Origin: a virus
IMG/VR virus record: IMGVR_UViG_3300008108_002462
Location: 1 to 29,054 of that record
Reading direction: 5' to 3' (one strand)
Length of the DNA: 29,054 nt
Part shown: positions 1-7,878 of the stretch, piece after piece
Layout: every line of letters starts with the position of its first letter
Position numbering within the stretch: the first letter of the stretch is position 1
The notes under the pieces: generated by a model
Seen by the model: only the letters and a program-made list of their open reading frames with translations
What the model was told of the DNA's origin: nothing
The model's database searches: none
Made by a program: the position numbers and the translations under genes

Positions 1-1473
1 CCAAAAGTTTATAAGATGCTCAGCGATGGATATACAAAGGGTGTGTTCCAGGCAGAAGCAACACCATATACTAATCTTTTAATTAAAATGGGCGTGGACA
101 AATTTGAAGACTTGGTTGCATCAAATGCATTGGTTCGTCCAGGAGCTATGAATACTGTAGGTGCAGCATATATTAACCGTAAGCAGGGTAGAGAAGCTGT
201 AGATTATAGCCACACTATTATGAAAGAGTTTACTGAAAACACATATGGTGTTATTATTTATCAAGAGCAGGTTATGCAGGCTTGCGTCCACTTAGGTGGC
301 ATGTCTTGGTCAGAGGCTGATAAGGTCCGCAAGATTATTGGAAAGAAGAAAGATGCAAAAGAATTTGACCAGTTCAAAGATCAATTTATTACTGGGGCTT
401 CAAAGCACATTGCTGAGAAAAAGGCGACAGAACTTTGGCATGACTTTGAGGCTCATGCTGGTTATTCTTTCAACCGTTCCCATGCTGTTGCTTACTCTAT
501 GCTCAGTTATTATACAGCTTGGCTTAAGTCCTATTATCCTCTTGAGTTCATGTTTTCGATTCTTAAAAACGAAAATGACAAAGACGCAAGAACAGAATAT
601 TTAATTGAGTCAAAGCGATTAGGGCTCAAGGTTCTTTTACCACATGTTAATGAGTCACAACTCTATTTCTCATTGCAGGATAATGCAATTAGATTTGGTT
701 TAGCTGAGGTAAAATTTATTTCAGATAGTATTGCCAATAAAATTATTGATCAACGTCCATTTACAAACTATACTGAGTTTATTGATAAGGCTTCTAAAAA
801 AGGAAGCGGAATTAACAGTAGAGCGGTTGCAGCATTAAATGCAATTGGTGGAGCAGCGTTTGAAGATAATCCAAGAACTGGCAATGAAAAAGAAAATTAC
901 TACGAGTATCTTGGTATCCCAGCATTTAATTTAGAATCAATTCCTCCTAGAATTAAAGCACAGGCTAGACCAATCGAAGACTTTGATGATCTAGGTTCTT
1001 TCGTAATGTTCGGTATGGTTAAGAACATTAAGCGTGGTGCTGGCAAAGGCTGGGCAAGAGTAGAGTTGGTAGATGAGACTGGAACCATAGGTTTATTCCA
1101 TCACGAAGATACTCCTATTGAAGTCAACCAGATGTATTTTATTCTTGTCGGAGATAACAGAATTGCAAGATACGTTAATGTAAAAGACATTAAGCCAAGC
1201 TCAACAGACTTATTTGTTGATTACTTGTATCGAAAAGAGTATGACCTTGCGGAAGACGAATATGTAGTGGTAAACTTTACTCCTTACAAAACAAAGGCTG
1301 GAAAGACTATGGCTCACATAGTATTGTCTGACAAGGATAAGAACCTAACAAGAGCTATTGTATTTTCTACTATGTATAAAATGGCTCTGGCTAAAATGCG
1401 AGAAGGAATGAAATGTAAGATAGTTCTATCTAAATTAGATGATGGAACATTAATGGTTAAGGAAATAAAATGA
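1..1473 (+). CDS. dnaE: DNA polymerase III alpha subunit (C-terminal part, cut by window edge)
   Basis: Replicative DNA polymerase, C-terminal portion only. The reading frame is open from base 1, before the first ATG at 16, and that ATG lies inside a conserved DnaE stretch (VYKMLSDGYTKGVFQAE matches the family's VFxLLxxGxTxGVFQLE), so the true start is upstream of the window. Visible family features: YGVIIYQEQVMQ, the SEADKVRKIIGKKK palm/finger segment, FNRSHAVAYSMLSYYTAWLK, then the tandem helix-hairpin-helix type region (LPHVNESQLYFSL, IRFGLAEVKFI, AVAALNAIGGAAF). An OB-fold follows around IEDFDDLGSFVMFGMVKNIK. The stop overlaps the next start (ATGA at 1470). With recA, ruvC and a MazG gene behind it, it belongs to the phage replication block. 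Phages that carry a DnaE-type polymerase usually replace host PolIII or PolA with it. Confidence 0.95.
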   Translation, partial: PKVYKMLSDGYTKGVFQAEATPYTNLLIKMGVDKFEDLVASNALVRPGAMNTVGAAYINRKQGREAVDYSHTIMKEFTENTYGVIIYQEQVMQACVHLGGMSWSEADKVRKIIGKKKDAKEFDQFKDQFITGASKHIAEKKATELWHDFEAHAGYSFNRSHAVAYSMLSYYTAWLKSYYPLEFMFSILKNENDKDARTEYLIESKRLGLKVLLPHVNESQLYFSLQDNAIRFGLAEVKFISDSIANKIIDQRPFTNYTEFIDKASKKGSGINSRAVAALNAIGGAAFEDNPRTGNEKENYYEYLGIPAFNLESIPPRIKAQARPIEDFDDLGSFVMFGMVKNIKRGAGKGWARVELVDETGTIGLFHHEDTPIEVNQMYFILVGDNRIARYVNVKDIKPSSTDLFVDYLYRKEYDLAEDEYVVVNFTPYKTKAGKTMAHIVLSDKDKNLTRAIVFSTMYKMALAKMREGMKCKIVLSKLDDGTLMVKEIK

Positions 1474-1682
1474 GCGAAGATATAGTTGCTTCTTTGAGTT
1501 TAAATAAAATTTTAGTAGCAATACTAGAAGAGTATGGTCAGCTTACAATTCCAACACTACGGTTTATGGATGCTGGTAAAGATGACAAAGAGTTGGTAAT
1601 AGAATACGACGATAAAGATCTCGTATTTAAAATTAGTTTAAGAGGTAAGGCAGAAGATGGACTCGTTTCAAATGACGACTGA
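1470..1682 (+). CDS. Small hypothetical protein between dnaE and the MazG gene
   Basis: A 70-residue acidic protein without a recognisable motif. It starts at an ATGA overlap with the dnaE stop and its 3' end overlaps the following MazG-like gene by 26 bp, so it is probably translationally coupled in the replication operon. The N-terminus is weakly hydrophobic but not a convincing membrane segment. Function unknown. Confidence 0.6.
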   Translation: MSEDIVASLSLNKILVAILEEYGQLTIPTLRFMDAGKDDKELVIEYDDKDLVFKISLRGKAEDGLVSNDD

Positions 1683-2004
1683 GTATGGACTAGATGCCCT
1701 CTCCGCAGTTTTGCATGAAACTGCTAGAGAAAAGGGATTCTGGGATGGAGAATATTCTCACGATAAGATTGGAAATAAATTAGCTTTAGTGCATTCAGAA
1801 GTTACTGAAGTATTAGAAGCAATTAGAAAGTCTAAGGGTAGCGAATATATTGTAGAAGAGATGGCAGACGTCATCATTCGACTACTTGATATATATGCAG
1901 CCATGAGAAATGAAGAGGCTGTTCTACATAGTTTAGATGAAGTCTTACAAAAGAAAATGGATATAAATAAAGAACGTCCAAGACTTCACGGCAATTTATT
2001 TTAA
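1657..2004 (+). CDS. MazG-like nucleotide pyrophosphohydrolase
   Basis: Probable all-alpha NTP pyrophosphatase of the MazG superfamily, hydrolysing a nucleoside triphosphate to NMP and pyrophosphate. The metal-binding pattern E-x2-E-x2-E (E48, E51, E54 in HSEVTEVLEAIR) followed by E-x2-D (E68, D71 in EEMADVIIRLLD) is visible. At 115 aa it has the length of a single-domain phage MazG rather than the two-domain bacterial enzyme. An alternative start is the ATG at 1672 (MTTEYGL). Phage MazG proteins have been linked to house-cleaning of non-canonical nucleotides and to manipulation of the host starvation response; which applies here cannot be read from sequence. It sits between dnaE and recA. 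Confidence 0.8.
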   Translation: MDSFQMTTEYGLDALSAVLHETAREKGFWDGEYSHDKIGNKLALVHSEVTEVLEAIRKSKGSEYIVEEMADVIIRLLDIYAAMRNEEAVLHSLDEVLQKKMDINKERPRLHGNLF

Positions 2005-2013
2005 TGATATACT
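2005..2013 (+). promoter_or_regulatory. Extended -10 promoter for recA
   Basis: TGaTATACT, an extended -10 element with TATACT at 2008-2013, lies just after the MazG-like stop. No good -35 is seen at 17 bp. A transcript starting near 2020 would have a short leader containing the purine-rich ribosome site GAGAGAAGAAAG before the recA ATG at 2037. Confidence 0.5.
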
Positions 2014-2036
2014 AACAGAGAGAAGAAAGATAAATA

Positions 2037-3041
2037 ATGAAAATTGTATTAGATGATATATTAGCTAAGCTAGACCCAAAGACAAGAGCACGAGTTCAAT
2101 CAGCACAAAATGTTCAAGTCTTTAAGCAGCAAACACCAAGCATTGGACTTAACATGGCCCTAAAAGGTGGCCTTGGATATGGAAGACAAACTTTAGTTTG
2201 GGGCAATAAGTCTGCTGGTAAATCTTCTTTCTGTTTACAAATGATTGCGTTAGCCCAAAAAGACGGAAAGACCTGTGCATGGATTGATGCAGAAGATTCG
2301 TATGATCAAACTTGGGCTGAGTCTTTAGGCGTAGATTCAGCCGCTCTTATCCACTCTAAGGTTAAGACAGTAAATGATATGGTGGATGTATCCACAAAAC
2401 TAATGGAGGCAGGAGTAGACGTTATTGTTGTTGATTCAATTTCAGCGTTACTACCAGCCATCTATTTTGAAAAAGATGGAAATGAATTAAAAGATTTGCA
2501 AGACACTAAGCAAATCGGTGCAGAAGCAAAGGACATGACACATGCAGTTAAGATGCTCAATTACGCAAACAAGAACACACTTCTTGTTCTTATTTCTCAG
2601 CAACGCAATCAATTTGGCAGTATGCATGCAAGTCATATTCCAACGGGTGGCATGGCGGTTAAATTTTTCTCGTCTACAGTCATCAAGCTTTGGTCTAGCG
2701 AAGCTGAGGCTAATGCTATTAAGGCTGGCATTAAAGTGGGAGATAAGATCATCGAACAGAGAGTTGGTAGACCAGTAAACTGGATTATTGATTATAATAA
2801 GTTGGGACCACCAAATCTATCTGGGCAGTATGATTTTTATTATCAGGGCGATAGCCTTGGAGTAGATAAGGTTGGAGAAACTTTAGACGTTGCAGAAATG
2901 TGTGGCGTAGTAGAAAAGGGTGGCGCATGGTATACAGTAAATGGAGAACGTTTTCAAGGACGTGCAAAGGCTGTAGCATATTTAAGGGAAAATCCAGATG
3001 TTGTAGACAGCTTAATCGGAGAAATAAATGCCAAACTTTAA
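2037..3041 (+). CDS. recA: RecA-family recombinase
   Basis: ATP-dependent strand-exchange protein, 334 aa, close to bacterial RecA length. Walker A GNKSAGKS is at residues 56-63, the catalytic-type glutamate lies in DAED (E86), and Walker B VDVIVVDS is at 128-134. The loop L1 region (EKDGNELKDLQDTKQIGAEAKDM) and loop L2 region (LVLISQQRNQFG...TGGMAVKFFSS) follow the RecA pattern with phage-like divergence (QQR where bacterial RecA has NQ). No long acidic C-terminal tail is present. It has its own likely promoter, and its end overlaps the next gene by 14 bp. With the Cas4-like exonuclease and the resolvases it would support recombination-dependent phage replication and repair. Confidence 0.95.
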   Translation: MKIVLDDILAKLDPKTRARVQSAQNVQVFKQQTPSIGLNMALKGGLGYGRQTLVWGNKSAGKSSFCLQMIALAQKDGKTCAWIDAEDSYDQTWAESLGVDSAALIHSKVKTVNDMVDVSTKLMEAGVDVIVVDSISALLPAIYFEKDGNELKDLQDTKQIGAEAKDMTHAVKMLNYANKNTLLVLISQQRNQFGSMHASHIPTGGMAVKFFSSTVIKLWSSEAEANAIKAGIKVGDKIIEQRVGRPVNWIIDYNKLGPPNLSGQYDFYYQGDSLGVDKVGETLDVAEMCGVVEKGGAWYTVNGERFQGRAKAVAYLRENPDVVDSLIGEINAKL

Positions 3042-3216
3042 TGATTTTTTTGATAAGCCTGTTGAAAAAAAGTCATACGAAATAGAAGAGCTTCATGGCG
3101 TAAGACCATGTTCAAAATGTGATGAAGATGTTAAGGGTGCATTTTGGGATCCAATTGACCTAGTTATGTCTTGGAGATGCTCTAAGGGGCATGAGACAAT
3201 ATTTAAGGTTAGCTAA
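3028..3216 (+). CDS. Small zinc-ribbon protein
   Basis: A 62-aa protein with four likely zinc ligands: C28 and C31 (CSKC), and C51 and H55 (CSKGH). It overlaps the recA 3' end by 14 bp and abuts the next gene with a one-base TAATG overlap. Such small ribbons often act as nucleic-acid or protein adaptors; no specific role can be assigned. The recombination-gene context suggests a DNA transaction. Confidence 0.7.
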   Translation: MPNFNDFFDKPVEKKSYEIEELHGVRPCSKCDEDVKGAFWDPIDLVMSWRCSKGHETIFKVS

Positions 3217-3521
3217 TGTCAGAAAGATCTGAAGTTAAAAGAGATGGTGCAAAAGCTCAGAAAAATTCTGGGCGAGGGGACTATCAAAAGGGCGATGCAC
3301 AGTGGAAGCAATTCCTTGTTGATTACAAAGAAGCAGGTAAATCTTTTACATTAAATAAAGATAACTGGGCAAAGATATGCACAGATACATTTAAAGTAAA
3401 TAGAGATATGCATCCAGCACTTAAAATTATTATAGGTCAGGATTCCAAGGTTCGACTTGGAATTATTGAATGGGCAGTTCTAGAAGAGTTGATCCAGTTT
3501 TGGGAGGACAATCATGAGTGA
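3216..3521 (+). CDS. Putative PD-(D/E)XK Holliday-junction resolvase-like nuclease
   Basis: A 101-aa protein with a basic N-terminus. The segment from S18 to W47 resembles Hjc-type phage resolvases: a glycine/arginine-rich SGRGDYQKGD followed by FLVDYKEAGKSFTLNKDNW. D28 with D37-Y-K39 would form the D...(D/E)xK metal site. This is recognition from a short motif, not a full alignment, so it is tentative. Location between recA and a Cas4-like exonuclease fits a recombination nuclease. If correct, the phage has two junction-resolving enzymes, this one and RuvC at 4902. Confidence 0.5.
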   Translation: MSERSEVKRDGAKAQKNSGRGDYQKGDAQWKQFLVDYKEAGKSFTLNKDNWAKICTDTFKVNRDMHPALKIIIGQDSKVRLGIIEWAVLEELIQFWEDNHE

Positions 3522-3849
3522 TAAGAATACACTTGAACTAATAAGCGATATTACAGAGTTCAATGATCTCCATGAGTTTATGAATGATGAGCATTTAGAC
3601 AGGACTTTGGCGATTGTGGTAAAATTATTAATGAATCCTGATGTGCCTTCAGCTAAGGCCCCTCATTTAATTATGGAGCTACAAGCTATGTCAACTAAGT
3701 TTGCTGTAATGGCATCATACTATTCAACCATTGCAAAAGATAAAGCTGGAACCGCAAACAATAATAAAAAGAACGTGTATTATTCTGTGAAGGAGTCCAT
3801 AGACAAACTTGTAGATGCACTTAAGTATGTCGTTAGGTATAACTCATAA
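3514..3849 (+). CDS. Hypothetical protein, mostly helical
   Basis: A 111-aa protein with no motif I recognise. It is predicted largely helical by eye (long amphipathic stretches around LDRTLAIVVKLL and ESIDKLVDALKYV). The start overlaps the previous gene by 8 bp and the stop shares a base with the next ATG (TAATG), so it is embedded in the recombination operon. It may be an accessory of the exonuclease that follows, but this rests only on position. Confidence 0.6.
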   Translation: MSDKNTLELISDITEFNDLHEFMNDEHLDRTLAIVVKLLMNPDVPSAKAPHLIMELQAMSTKFAVMASYYSTIAKDKAGTANNNKKNVYYSVKESIDKLVDALKYVVRYNS

Positions 3850-4640
3850 TGGGTAGAGATATTGTAAAGAACCTTAAATTTAAGAAACATTCTGGTAAGT
3901 TTTTCGATCCAGAACGCTTCGCACAATTGCTTGACGAGTCATATAGAAATACTAAAAGGGCAGATGGAGAGATGACAAAGAAGTCATTTAGCCCAAGTTC
4001 TATTGGATATGGTCATGGAACCTGCCCAAGATATTGGTATATGGCATTTAGTGGAGCAATGTTTATTGATGACAACGATGCGGTTGCAGTTGCTAATATG
4101 GCACAAGGAACTCAAGCTCATGAAAGACTACAAAATTTAATTAAAACAATGCCAGAGTGGAGAGCAGAAGAAGAAGAAATCATTAACGAGTATCCTCCCA
4201 TTCGTGGTTTCATTGACTTGATTATGGAGTATGATGGAGAGACTGTTATTGGAGAAATTAAGACGGCAAAGCAAGAAGTTTGGGATACTCGTCAATCAGA
4301 GATGAAGTCATCTGCTAACCATATGCTTCAGCTATTAACATATATGAAGCTTAAGAATGCTAAAGAGGGATTCTTTCTTTATGAGAATAAGAACACCCAA
4401 GAGATTTTAATTATTCCAGTATCAATGAATGATAAGAATAAGAAGATTATTGAAGATGCATTTCTTTGGATGCAAGAAGTTTGGGATAACTTCCAAGATG
4501 GAGATCTTCCAATGAGACCAGCTGGGTCAACAAAGTCTAAGATGCCATGCACCTATTGCCCAGTTAAGAAGGAATGTTACAGCAAAGAGACACCACTAGG
4601 CACAGTTCAGATAGAGCTCTTTGAGGTTCCAAAGATATGA
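3849..4640 (+). CDS. Cas4/RecB-like exonuclease with Fe-S cysteines
   Basis: Predicted DNA exonuclease of the PD-(D/E)XK superfamily, Cas4-like. Catalytic-type residues are H91 (QAHERLQN), D123 (RGFIDLIME), E136-x-K138 (IGEIKTAK), and Q161/Y165 (MLQLLTYMK), the usual order of this fold. Cysteines C59 (GTCPRYWY) plus C234, C237 and C243 (CTYCPVKKEC) are placed as the four ligands of the 4Fe-4S cluster of Cas4/AddB-type nucleases. At 263 aa it is typical in length. No cas1, cas2 or CRISPR array is present, so a role in end resection for RecA-mediated recombination is more likely than spacer acquisition. Confidence 0.85.
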   Translation: MGRDIVKNLKFKKHSGKFFDPERFAQLLDESYRNTKRADGEMTKKSFSPSSIGYGHGTCPRYWYMAFSGAMFIDDNDAVAVANMAQGTQAHERLQNLIKTMPEWRAEEEEIINEYPPIRGFIDLIMEYDGETVIGEIKTAKQEVWDTRQSEMKSSANHMLQLLTYMKLKNAKEGFFLYENKNTQEILIIPVSMNDKNKKIIEDAFLWMQEVWDNFQDGDLPMRPAGSTKSKMPCTYCPVKKECYSKETPLGTVQIELFEVPKI

Positions 4641-4930
4641 TATGTTCTAATAAAGAATGTAGCAAAGACTTTGAGCCAAAAACACATAATCAAAAATATT
4701 GTTCTGACGAATGTTGCCGTGTTGCAACTAATCGCAGAATTATGGAAAAGTATTATGAGAAGAAGGCAATTAGAAATGGTGCGTTTAGACAATGCTCTAA
4801 ATGTAAAACTAAATTAAGTAGATATAATCAAGGCAATCTATGCTCAACCTGTGAGAAAAAGGTAAATGTTACCAACAGAGGCAAACTATTAGGGATGATT
4901 AATGAAGTTAGCGGAACTGATAAAGACTAA
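4637..4930 (+). CDS. Double zinc-finger small protein
   Basis: A 97-aa basic protein with two cysteine clusters: C3, C8, C22, C26 (FCS/MYM-like, ending YCSDEC) and C53, C56, C69, C72 (CSKC...CSTC). It starts in an ATGA overlap with the exonuclease and runs 29 bp into ruvC. The first finger is of the kind often found in phage HNH-associated or DNA-binding proteins; no nuclease residues are visible, so a DNA- or RNA-binding role is the most that can be said. Confidence 0.7.
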   Translation: MICSNKECSKDFEPKTHNQKYCSDECCRVATNRRIMEKYYEKKAIRNGAFRQCSKCKTKLSRYNQGNLCSTCEKKVNVTNRGKLLGMINEVSGTDKD

Positions 4931-5468
4931 AGCCAACAGAGTTCTTGGCATAGATGCGTCTACAAATTCAGTAGCATTTTGTTTGATGGAAGGTGACAAG
5001 CCTTTAAAGTGGGGTAAGATAGAATTTACTGGATCAGACATTTACGAAAAGATATACGATGCCAAAAAGAAAATGGCTGTTATGCTGGATGAACTAAAGT
5101 CTGATTACATTGTAGTAGAGGGAGCCATCCTTGTCAGATCCCCAGATGCTGTGATAAAATTATCATATGTATATGGCGTTGTTATTGCTGAGCTTATGTC
5201 TACTGGAGCTAAGGTTATCACTATTTCTCCTACCGCTTGGCAAGCTCATATTGGAAACAAAAATCCAACAAAGGCGGAAAAAGAAGCCATAAGACTAAAG
5301 AGCCCAGGATACGCAGACTCTTGGTATAAGAATCAGATACGCAATATGCGTAAGCAAAGAACTGTAGATTATTTTAACGAAAGATATGGACTTAAAATTG
5401 ATGACTTCGATGTTGCTGATAGCTTCGGTATTGCACATTATGCTAACGGGGTTTTAACAGAGCGATGA
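4902..5468 (+). CDS. ruvC: RuvC-like Holliday-junction resolvase
   Basis: Predicted RNase H-fold junction endonuclease, 188 aa. The acidic tetrad is visible in order: D18 in RVLGIDASTNSVAF, E73 in DYIVVEGAIL, and D170 and D173 in DDFDVADSFGIA. The start codon lies inside the preceding zinc-finger gene (29-bp overlap) and is followed by a normal N-terminus, so the overlap seems real. It acts on four-way DNA junctions, resolving recombination or branched replication intermediates before packaging. Confidence 0.85.
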   Translation: MKLAELIKTKANRVLGIDASTNSVAFCLMEGDKPLKWGKIEFTGSDIYEKIYDAKKKMAVMLDELKSDYIVVEGAILVRSPDAVIKLSYVYGVVIAELMSTGAKVITISPTAWQAHIGNKNPTKAEKEAIRLKSPGYADSWYKNQIRNMRKQRTVDYFNERYGLKIDDFDVADSFGIAHYANGVLTER

Positions 5469-5611
5469 AACTATATCAAAGTAAAGAGTGGCTGTTTCGC
5501 AGGTATGCTGTTCAAAAGAAAAGTATTCCAGAGATAGCAAAAGAATGTAATGTATCTGCTATGACCATACAAAGATACCTAGAGCAGTTTGGCTTAATTA
5601 AACGTAGATGA
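5465..5611 (+). CDS. 48-aa helix-turn-helix protein
   Basis: Short gene with ATGA overlaps at both ends (start in the ruvC stop, stop in the next start). The product has a clear HTH: IPEIAKECNVSAMTIQRYLEQFGLI around residues 21-45, preceded by a basic helix (WLFRRYAVQKKS). This is the sigma-region-4 or Hin/resolvase-type HTH that recognises DNA in small regulators. It may be a phage transcription regulator or an accessory to the surrounding DNA-processing enzymes. Confidence 0.75.
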   Translation: MKLYQSKEWLFRRYAVQKKSIPEIAKECNVSAMTIQRYLEQFGLIKRR

Positions 5612-6303
5612 AGTTTACACATAAAGTATTCCATATAGAAGGCAATGATATTAGATCAAAGCTAGTTAAATCAATTAATGATTATCTATATTCTTATTCA
5701 AAGCTTTTAATTACACCTACAATTAAAATATCCTGTCAGGAAGACTACGATGCATTCTTAAAAGATAATCCAGAATTTGTGCCAGATCCAAATGGTTATA
5801 ACATTGATGGCGAACAAGGTTGGAGGTTTGGAGAAATTGGTATATGGGCAAGTAACTGGACGGCATGGCATAATTTTTTAAATTCTGATGCTGATTATCT
5901 TATTTTAATGGAAGATGACATTACTTATTCAGATGGAATGATGGACATGATAATTAACTATATGTCACAGCTTCCAGATGGATGGGAGATATTTCATGCA
6001 TTCTCACCAGCAGATCAGTTTGGAAAATATAATCAAGCACATAATATAGGTGCCGAAGATATATGCAAATCGTATCAGGACTGGTCTTGTTTATGTTACA
6101 TCATCACAAAAGACGCTGCTCAAAAAATGATTAATTATTCTTATAATTTTAGATTGCCACTAGATTGGTATATGTTTAGACAAACAGACTTATTTAGAGT
6201 TTATACTATAAAGCCATCATCTGAATTCCCCTGCACATTATTGCAAACGGAATCAACATTTCAAACTACACAGAAAAGAGAAGTAATAAATGGGATACTC
6301 TAA
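5608..6303 (+). CDS. Glycosyltransferase, GT25-like
   Basis: Predicted sugar transferase, 231 aa. GEIGIWASNWTAWHNFL followed by DYLILMEDDITYSDGM is the family 25 pattern, with the EDD acidic triad as the likely metal and nucleotide-sugar site. It begins in an ATGA overlap and shares 14 bp with the methyltransferase that follows. Candidate acceptors are virion proteins, host envelope glycans or modified DNA bases; sequence does not decide. It forms a cassette with the methyltransferase and the DXD glycosyltransferase at 6801. Confidence 0.75.
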   Translation: MKFTHKVFHIEGNDIRSKLVKSINDYLYSYSKLLITPTIKISCQEDYDAFLKDNPEFVPDPNGYNIDGEQGWRFGEIGIWASNWTAWHNFLNSDADYLILMEDDITYSDGMMDMIINYMSQLPDGWEIFHAFSPADQFGKYNQAHNIGAEDICKSYQDWSCLCYIITKDAAQKMINYSYNFRLPLDWYMFRQTDLFRVYTIKPSSEFPCTLLQTESTFQTTQKREVINGIL

Positions 6304-6814
6304 TCCAGAAAATAAGCCATGGGCCCAGCAAAAAATAATTGAGTTACACCCAACAACTGTATTAGATGTGGGAGCTGGCCAAGGAACCTATCTAAATTTA
6401 ATTAGAGACGGGTTAGGGCCTGAAGTAGTAGTAAACGCCGTAGAAGTATGGCAACCATACATAGACCAGTTTGATCTATTAAATAGATACGATAAGTTGT
6501 TTGCAATGGATGTCAGAGACATGGTAGATTTCAAATATGATCTTGTAATCCTTGGAGATATCCTTGAGCATATGTCAGAATCAGATGCTGTGGCTTTATG
6601 GGAAAGAATTTCTAAGCAAGCCAAATACGCAATGATATCAATACCAATCATTCATTATCATCAGGATGCTATTAATGGCAATCCGTATGAAATCCATGTA
6701 GAAGAAGACTGGACTATTGAAAGAGTCCTAGAAAAGTTTAAAGGTATTACAGAGCACAAGGAGTTTGAGGTGACTGGAACATTTATTGCGGAGTTTAATA
6801 ATGACAATTCCTAA
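6290..6814 (+). CDS. SAM-dependent methyltransferase, class I
   Basis: Predicted class I methyltransferase of 174 aa. Motif I TVLDVGAGQGTYL (about residues 23-35) binds SAM; the acidic end of strand 2 is the AVEVWQPY segment, and DLVILGDILEHM is motif IV/V of small-molecule methyltransferases (the LEHM pattern of Methyltransf_11/12-like enzymes). The absence of a DPPY/NPPY motif argues against an N6-adenine DNA methylase. Flanked by glycosyltransferases, it may methylate a sugar or glycoconjugate. Confidence 0.75.
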   Translation: MGYSNPENKPWAQQKIIELHPTTVLDVGAGQGTYLNLIRDGLGPEVVVNAVEVWQPYIDQFDLLNRYDKLFAMDVRDMVDFKYDLVILGDILEHMSESDAVALWERISKQAKYAMISIPIIHYHQDAINGNPYEIHVEEDWTIERVLEKFKGITEHKEFEVTGTFIAEFNNDNS

Positions 6815-7520
6815 AATAATTTGGCAGACATATAAAGAACCATACGACTCTCTGGCACCATATATGAAGGATGCAGTTCAAACCTGGAAGGATTTTAATC
6901 CAGAGTATGAATTAAAGTATATGGATGATACGCAAGCTGCGGAGTTTATTAAAGCAGAGTATGGTCAAGAATGGTATGACATATTTGTGAATCTACCAGT
7001 TGGTGTTATGCGTGGAGACCTATGGAGATACATGATTGTTTATAAGTATGGTGGAGTATATGCAGATTTAGACACAGAATGCCTCATTCCCATATCTACT
7101 TGGATGCTAGAAGATAAAGAATTTATTGTATGTCCAGAAACTAGCCATCATTTTTGCCAGTGGACTTTTGCTGCAACTGCTGGGCACCCAATATTAAAAT
7201 CAGTTTTAGATTTAATTAAACAAAGACTATTGAATCCAGAATATGGATCACCACATTTTGTTCATACTCATACTGGCCCTGCAATATGGACAGAAGGAAT
7301 CAATAAAGCTTTAGAAGTTACAGTAAAAAATTTAGTAGAAGACTCAGACTTGTTAAACTCGTCTGATAATGCTAGACTATATAAGTTCCACTGTTACGGC
7401 AAAGAGCAGTGGAGAATCTTCCATTTTGAATCTGTAAAGCATATTTACGGAAGCCAAAAATGGGATGACGGTAATTATGTGCAATGGATTGAAGATCCAA
7501 TGGTGAAAGGAACTAGATAA
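6801..7520 (+). CDS. DXD-motif glycosyltransferase, GT32-like
   Basis: Predicted sugar transferase with the Gly_transf_sug signature: N-terminal IPKIIWQTYKEP, then MRGDLWRYMIVYKYGGVYADLDTEC, where D-L-D is the DXD metal-binding motif. The ATG at 6801 is preferred over an in-frame TTG 15 bp upstream because MTIPKIIWQTY is the usual N-terminus of the family. It overlaps the methyltransferase by 14 bp. It resembles enzymes that add a hexose in polysaccharide or mannosyl-lipid synthesis. Confidence 0.8.
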   Translation: MTIPKIIWQTYKEPYDSLAPYMKDAVQTWKDFNPEYELKYMDDTQAAEFIKAEYGQEWYDIFVNLPVGVMRGDLWRYMIVYKYGGVYADLDTECLIPISTWMLEDKEFIVCPETSHHFCQWTFAATAGHPILKSVLDLIKQRLLNPEYGSPHFVHTHTGPAIWTEGINKALEVTVKNLVEDSDLLNSSDNARLYKFHCYGKEQWRIFHFESVKHIYGSQKWDDGNYVQWIEDPMVKGTR

Positions 7521-7861
7521 TGGCGGGGTATCCAGAAAAAGACAAAGGTTATCAGCAATGGATAACAGATCTACAACTAATAGCAACAGATGCACCTTCA
7601 GGCTCTAGGATAATTAGAGAGTGTCTTGAAATTGCAGAGATGCTTATTAATAAAAATATTTCATATGGAGACTCAGCATTAAGTCCTATTCGTATATTCT
7701 CTCAAGCGGACAATCAAGAGCAAATTAAAATTCGTATTGATGATAAGATAAATCGTATTAAGAATGGCTCAGGCTTTGCAGGAGACAATGATATTGACGA
7801 TATGATTGGTTATTTAATCTTACTTAAAATCGCTAAGAAACTTGCTATTTCAGTCGACTAG
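7520..7861 (+). CDS. Conserved-looking phage hypothetical, possible MazG/DUF1599-like fold
   Basis: A 113-aa protein. ECLEIAEMLINKNISYGDSALSPIRIF followed by IRIDDKINRIKNG and DIDDMIGYLILLKIAK resembles a widespread phage family in which acidic helices recall all-alpha nucleotide pyrophosphatases or DUF1599 proteins. The similarity is from memory of the pattern and is not firm. It closes the glycosyltransferase cassette (TAATG start overlap), and its 3' end contains the -35 of the terminase promoter. Confidence 0.55.
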   Translation: MAGYPEKDKGYQQWITDLQLIATDAPSGSRIIRECLEIAEMLINKNISYGDSALSPIRIFSQADNQEQIKIRIDDKINRIKNGSGFAGDNDIDDMIGYLILLKIAKKLAISVD

Positions 7862-7870
7862 AAGTATAAT
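7842..7870 (+). promoter_or_regulatory. Promoter for terminase genes, near-leaderless
   Basis: TTGCTA (7842-7847), 17-bp spacer, TATAAT (7865-7870). The terminase small-subunit ATG at 7879 begins 8 nt after the -10, so the mRNA would start at or within a couple of bases of the start codon. Confidence 0.7.
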
Positions 7871-7878
7871 GTAATTAT

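Noticed and set aside
3849-4640. Cas4-like gene as part of a CRISPR system
   Set aside because: No cas1, cas2 or repeat array is present; neighbours are recombination genes.
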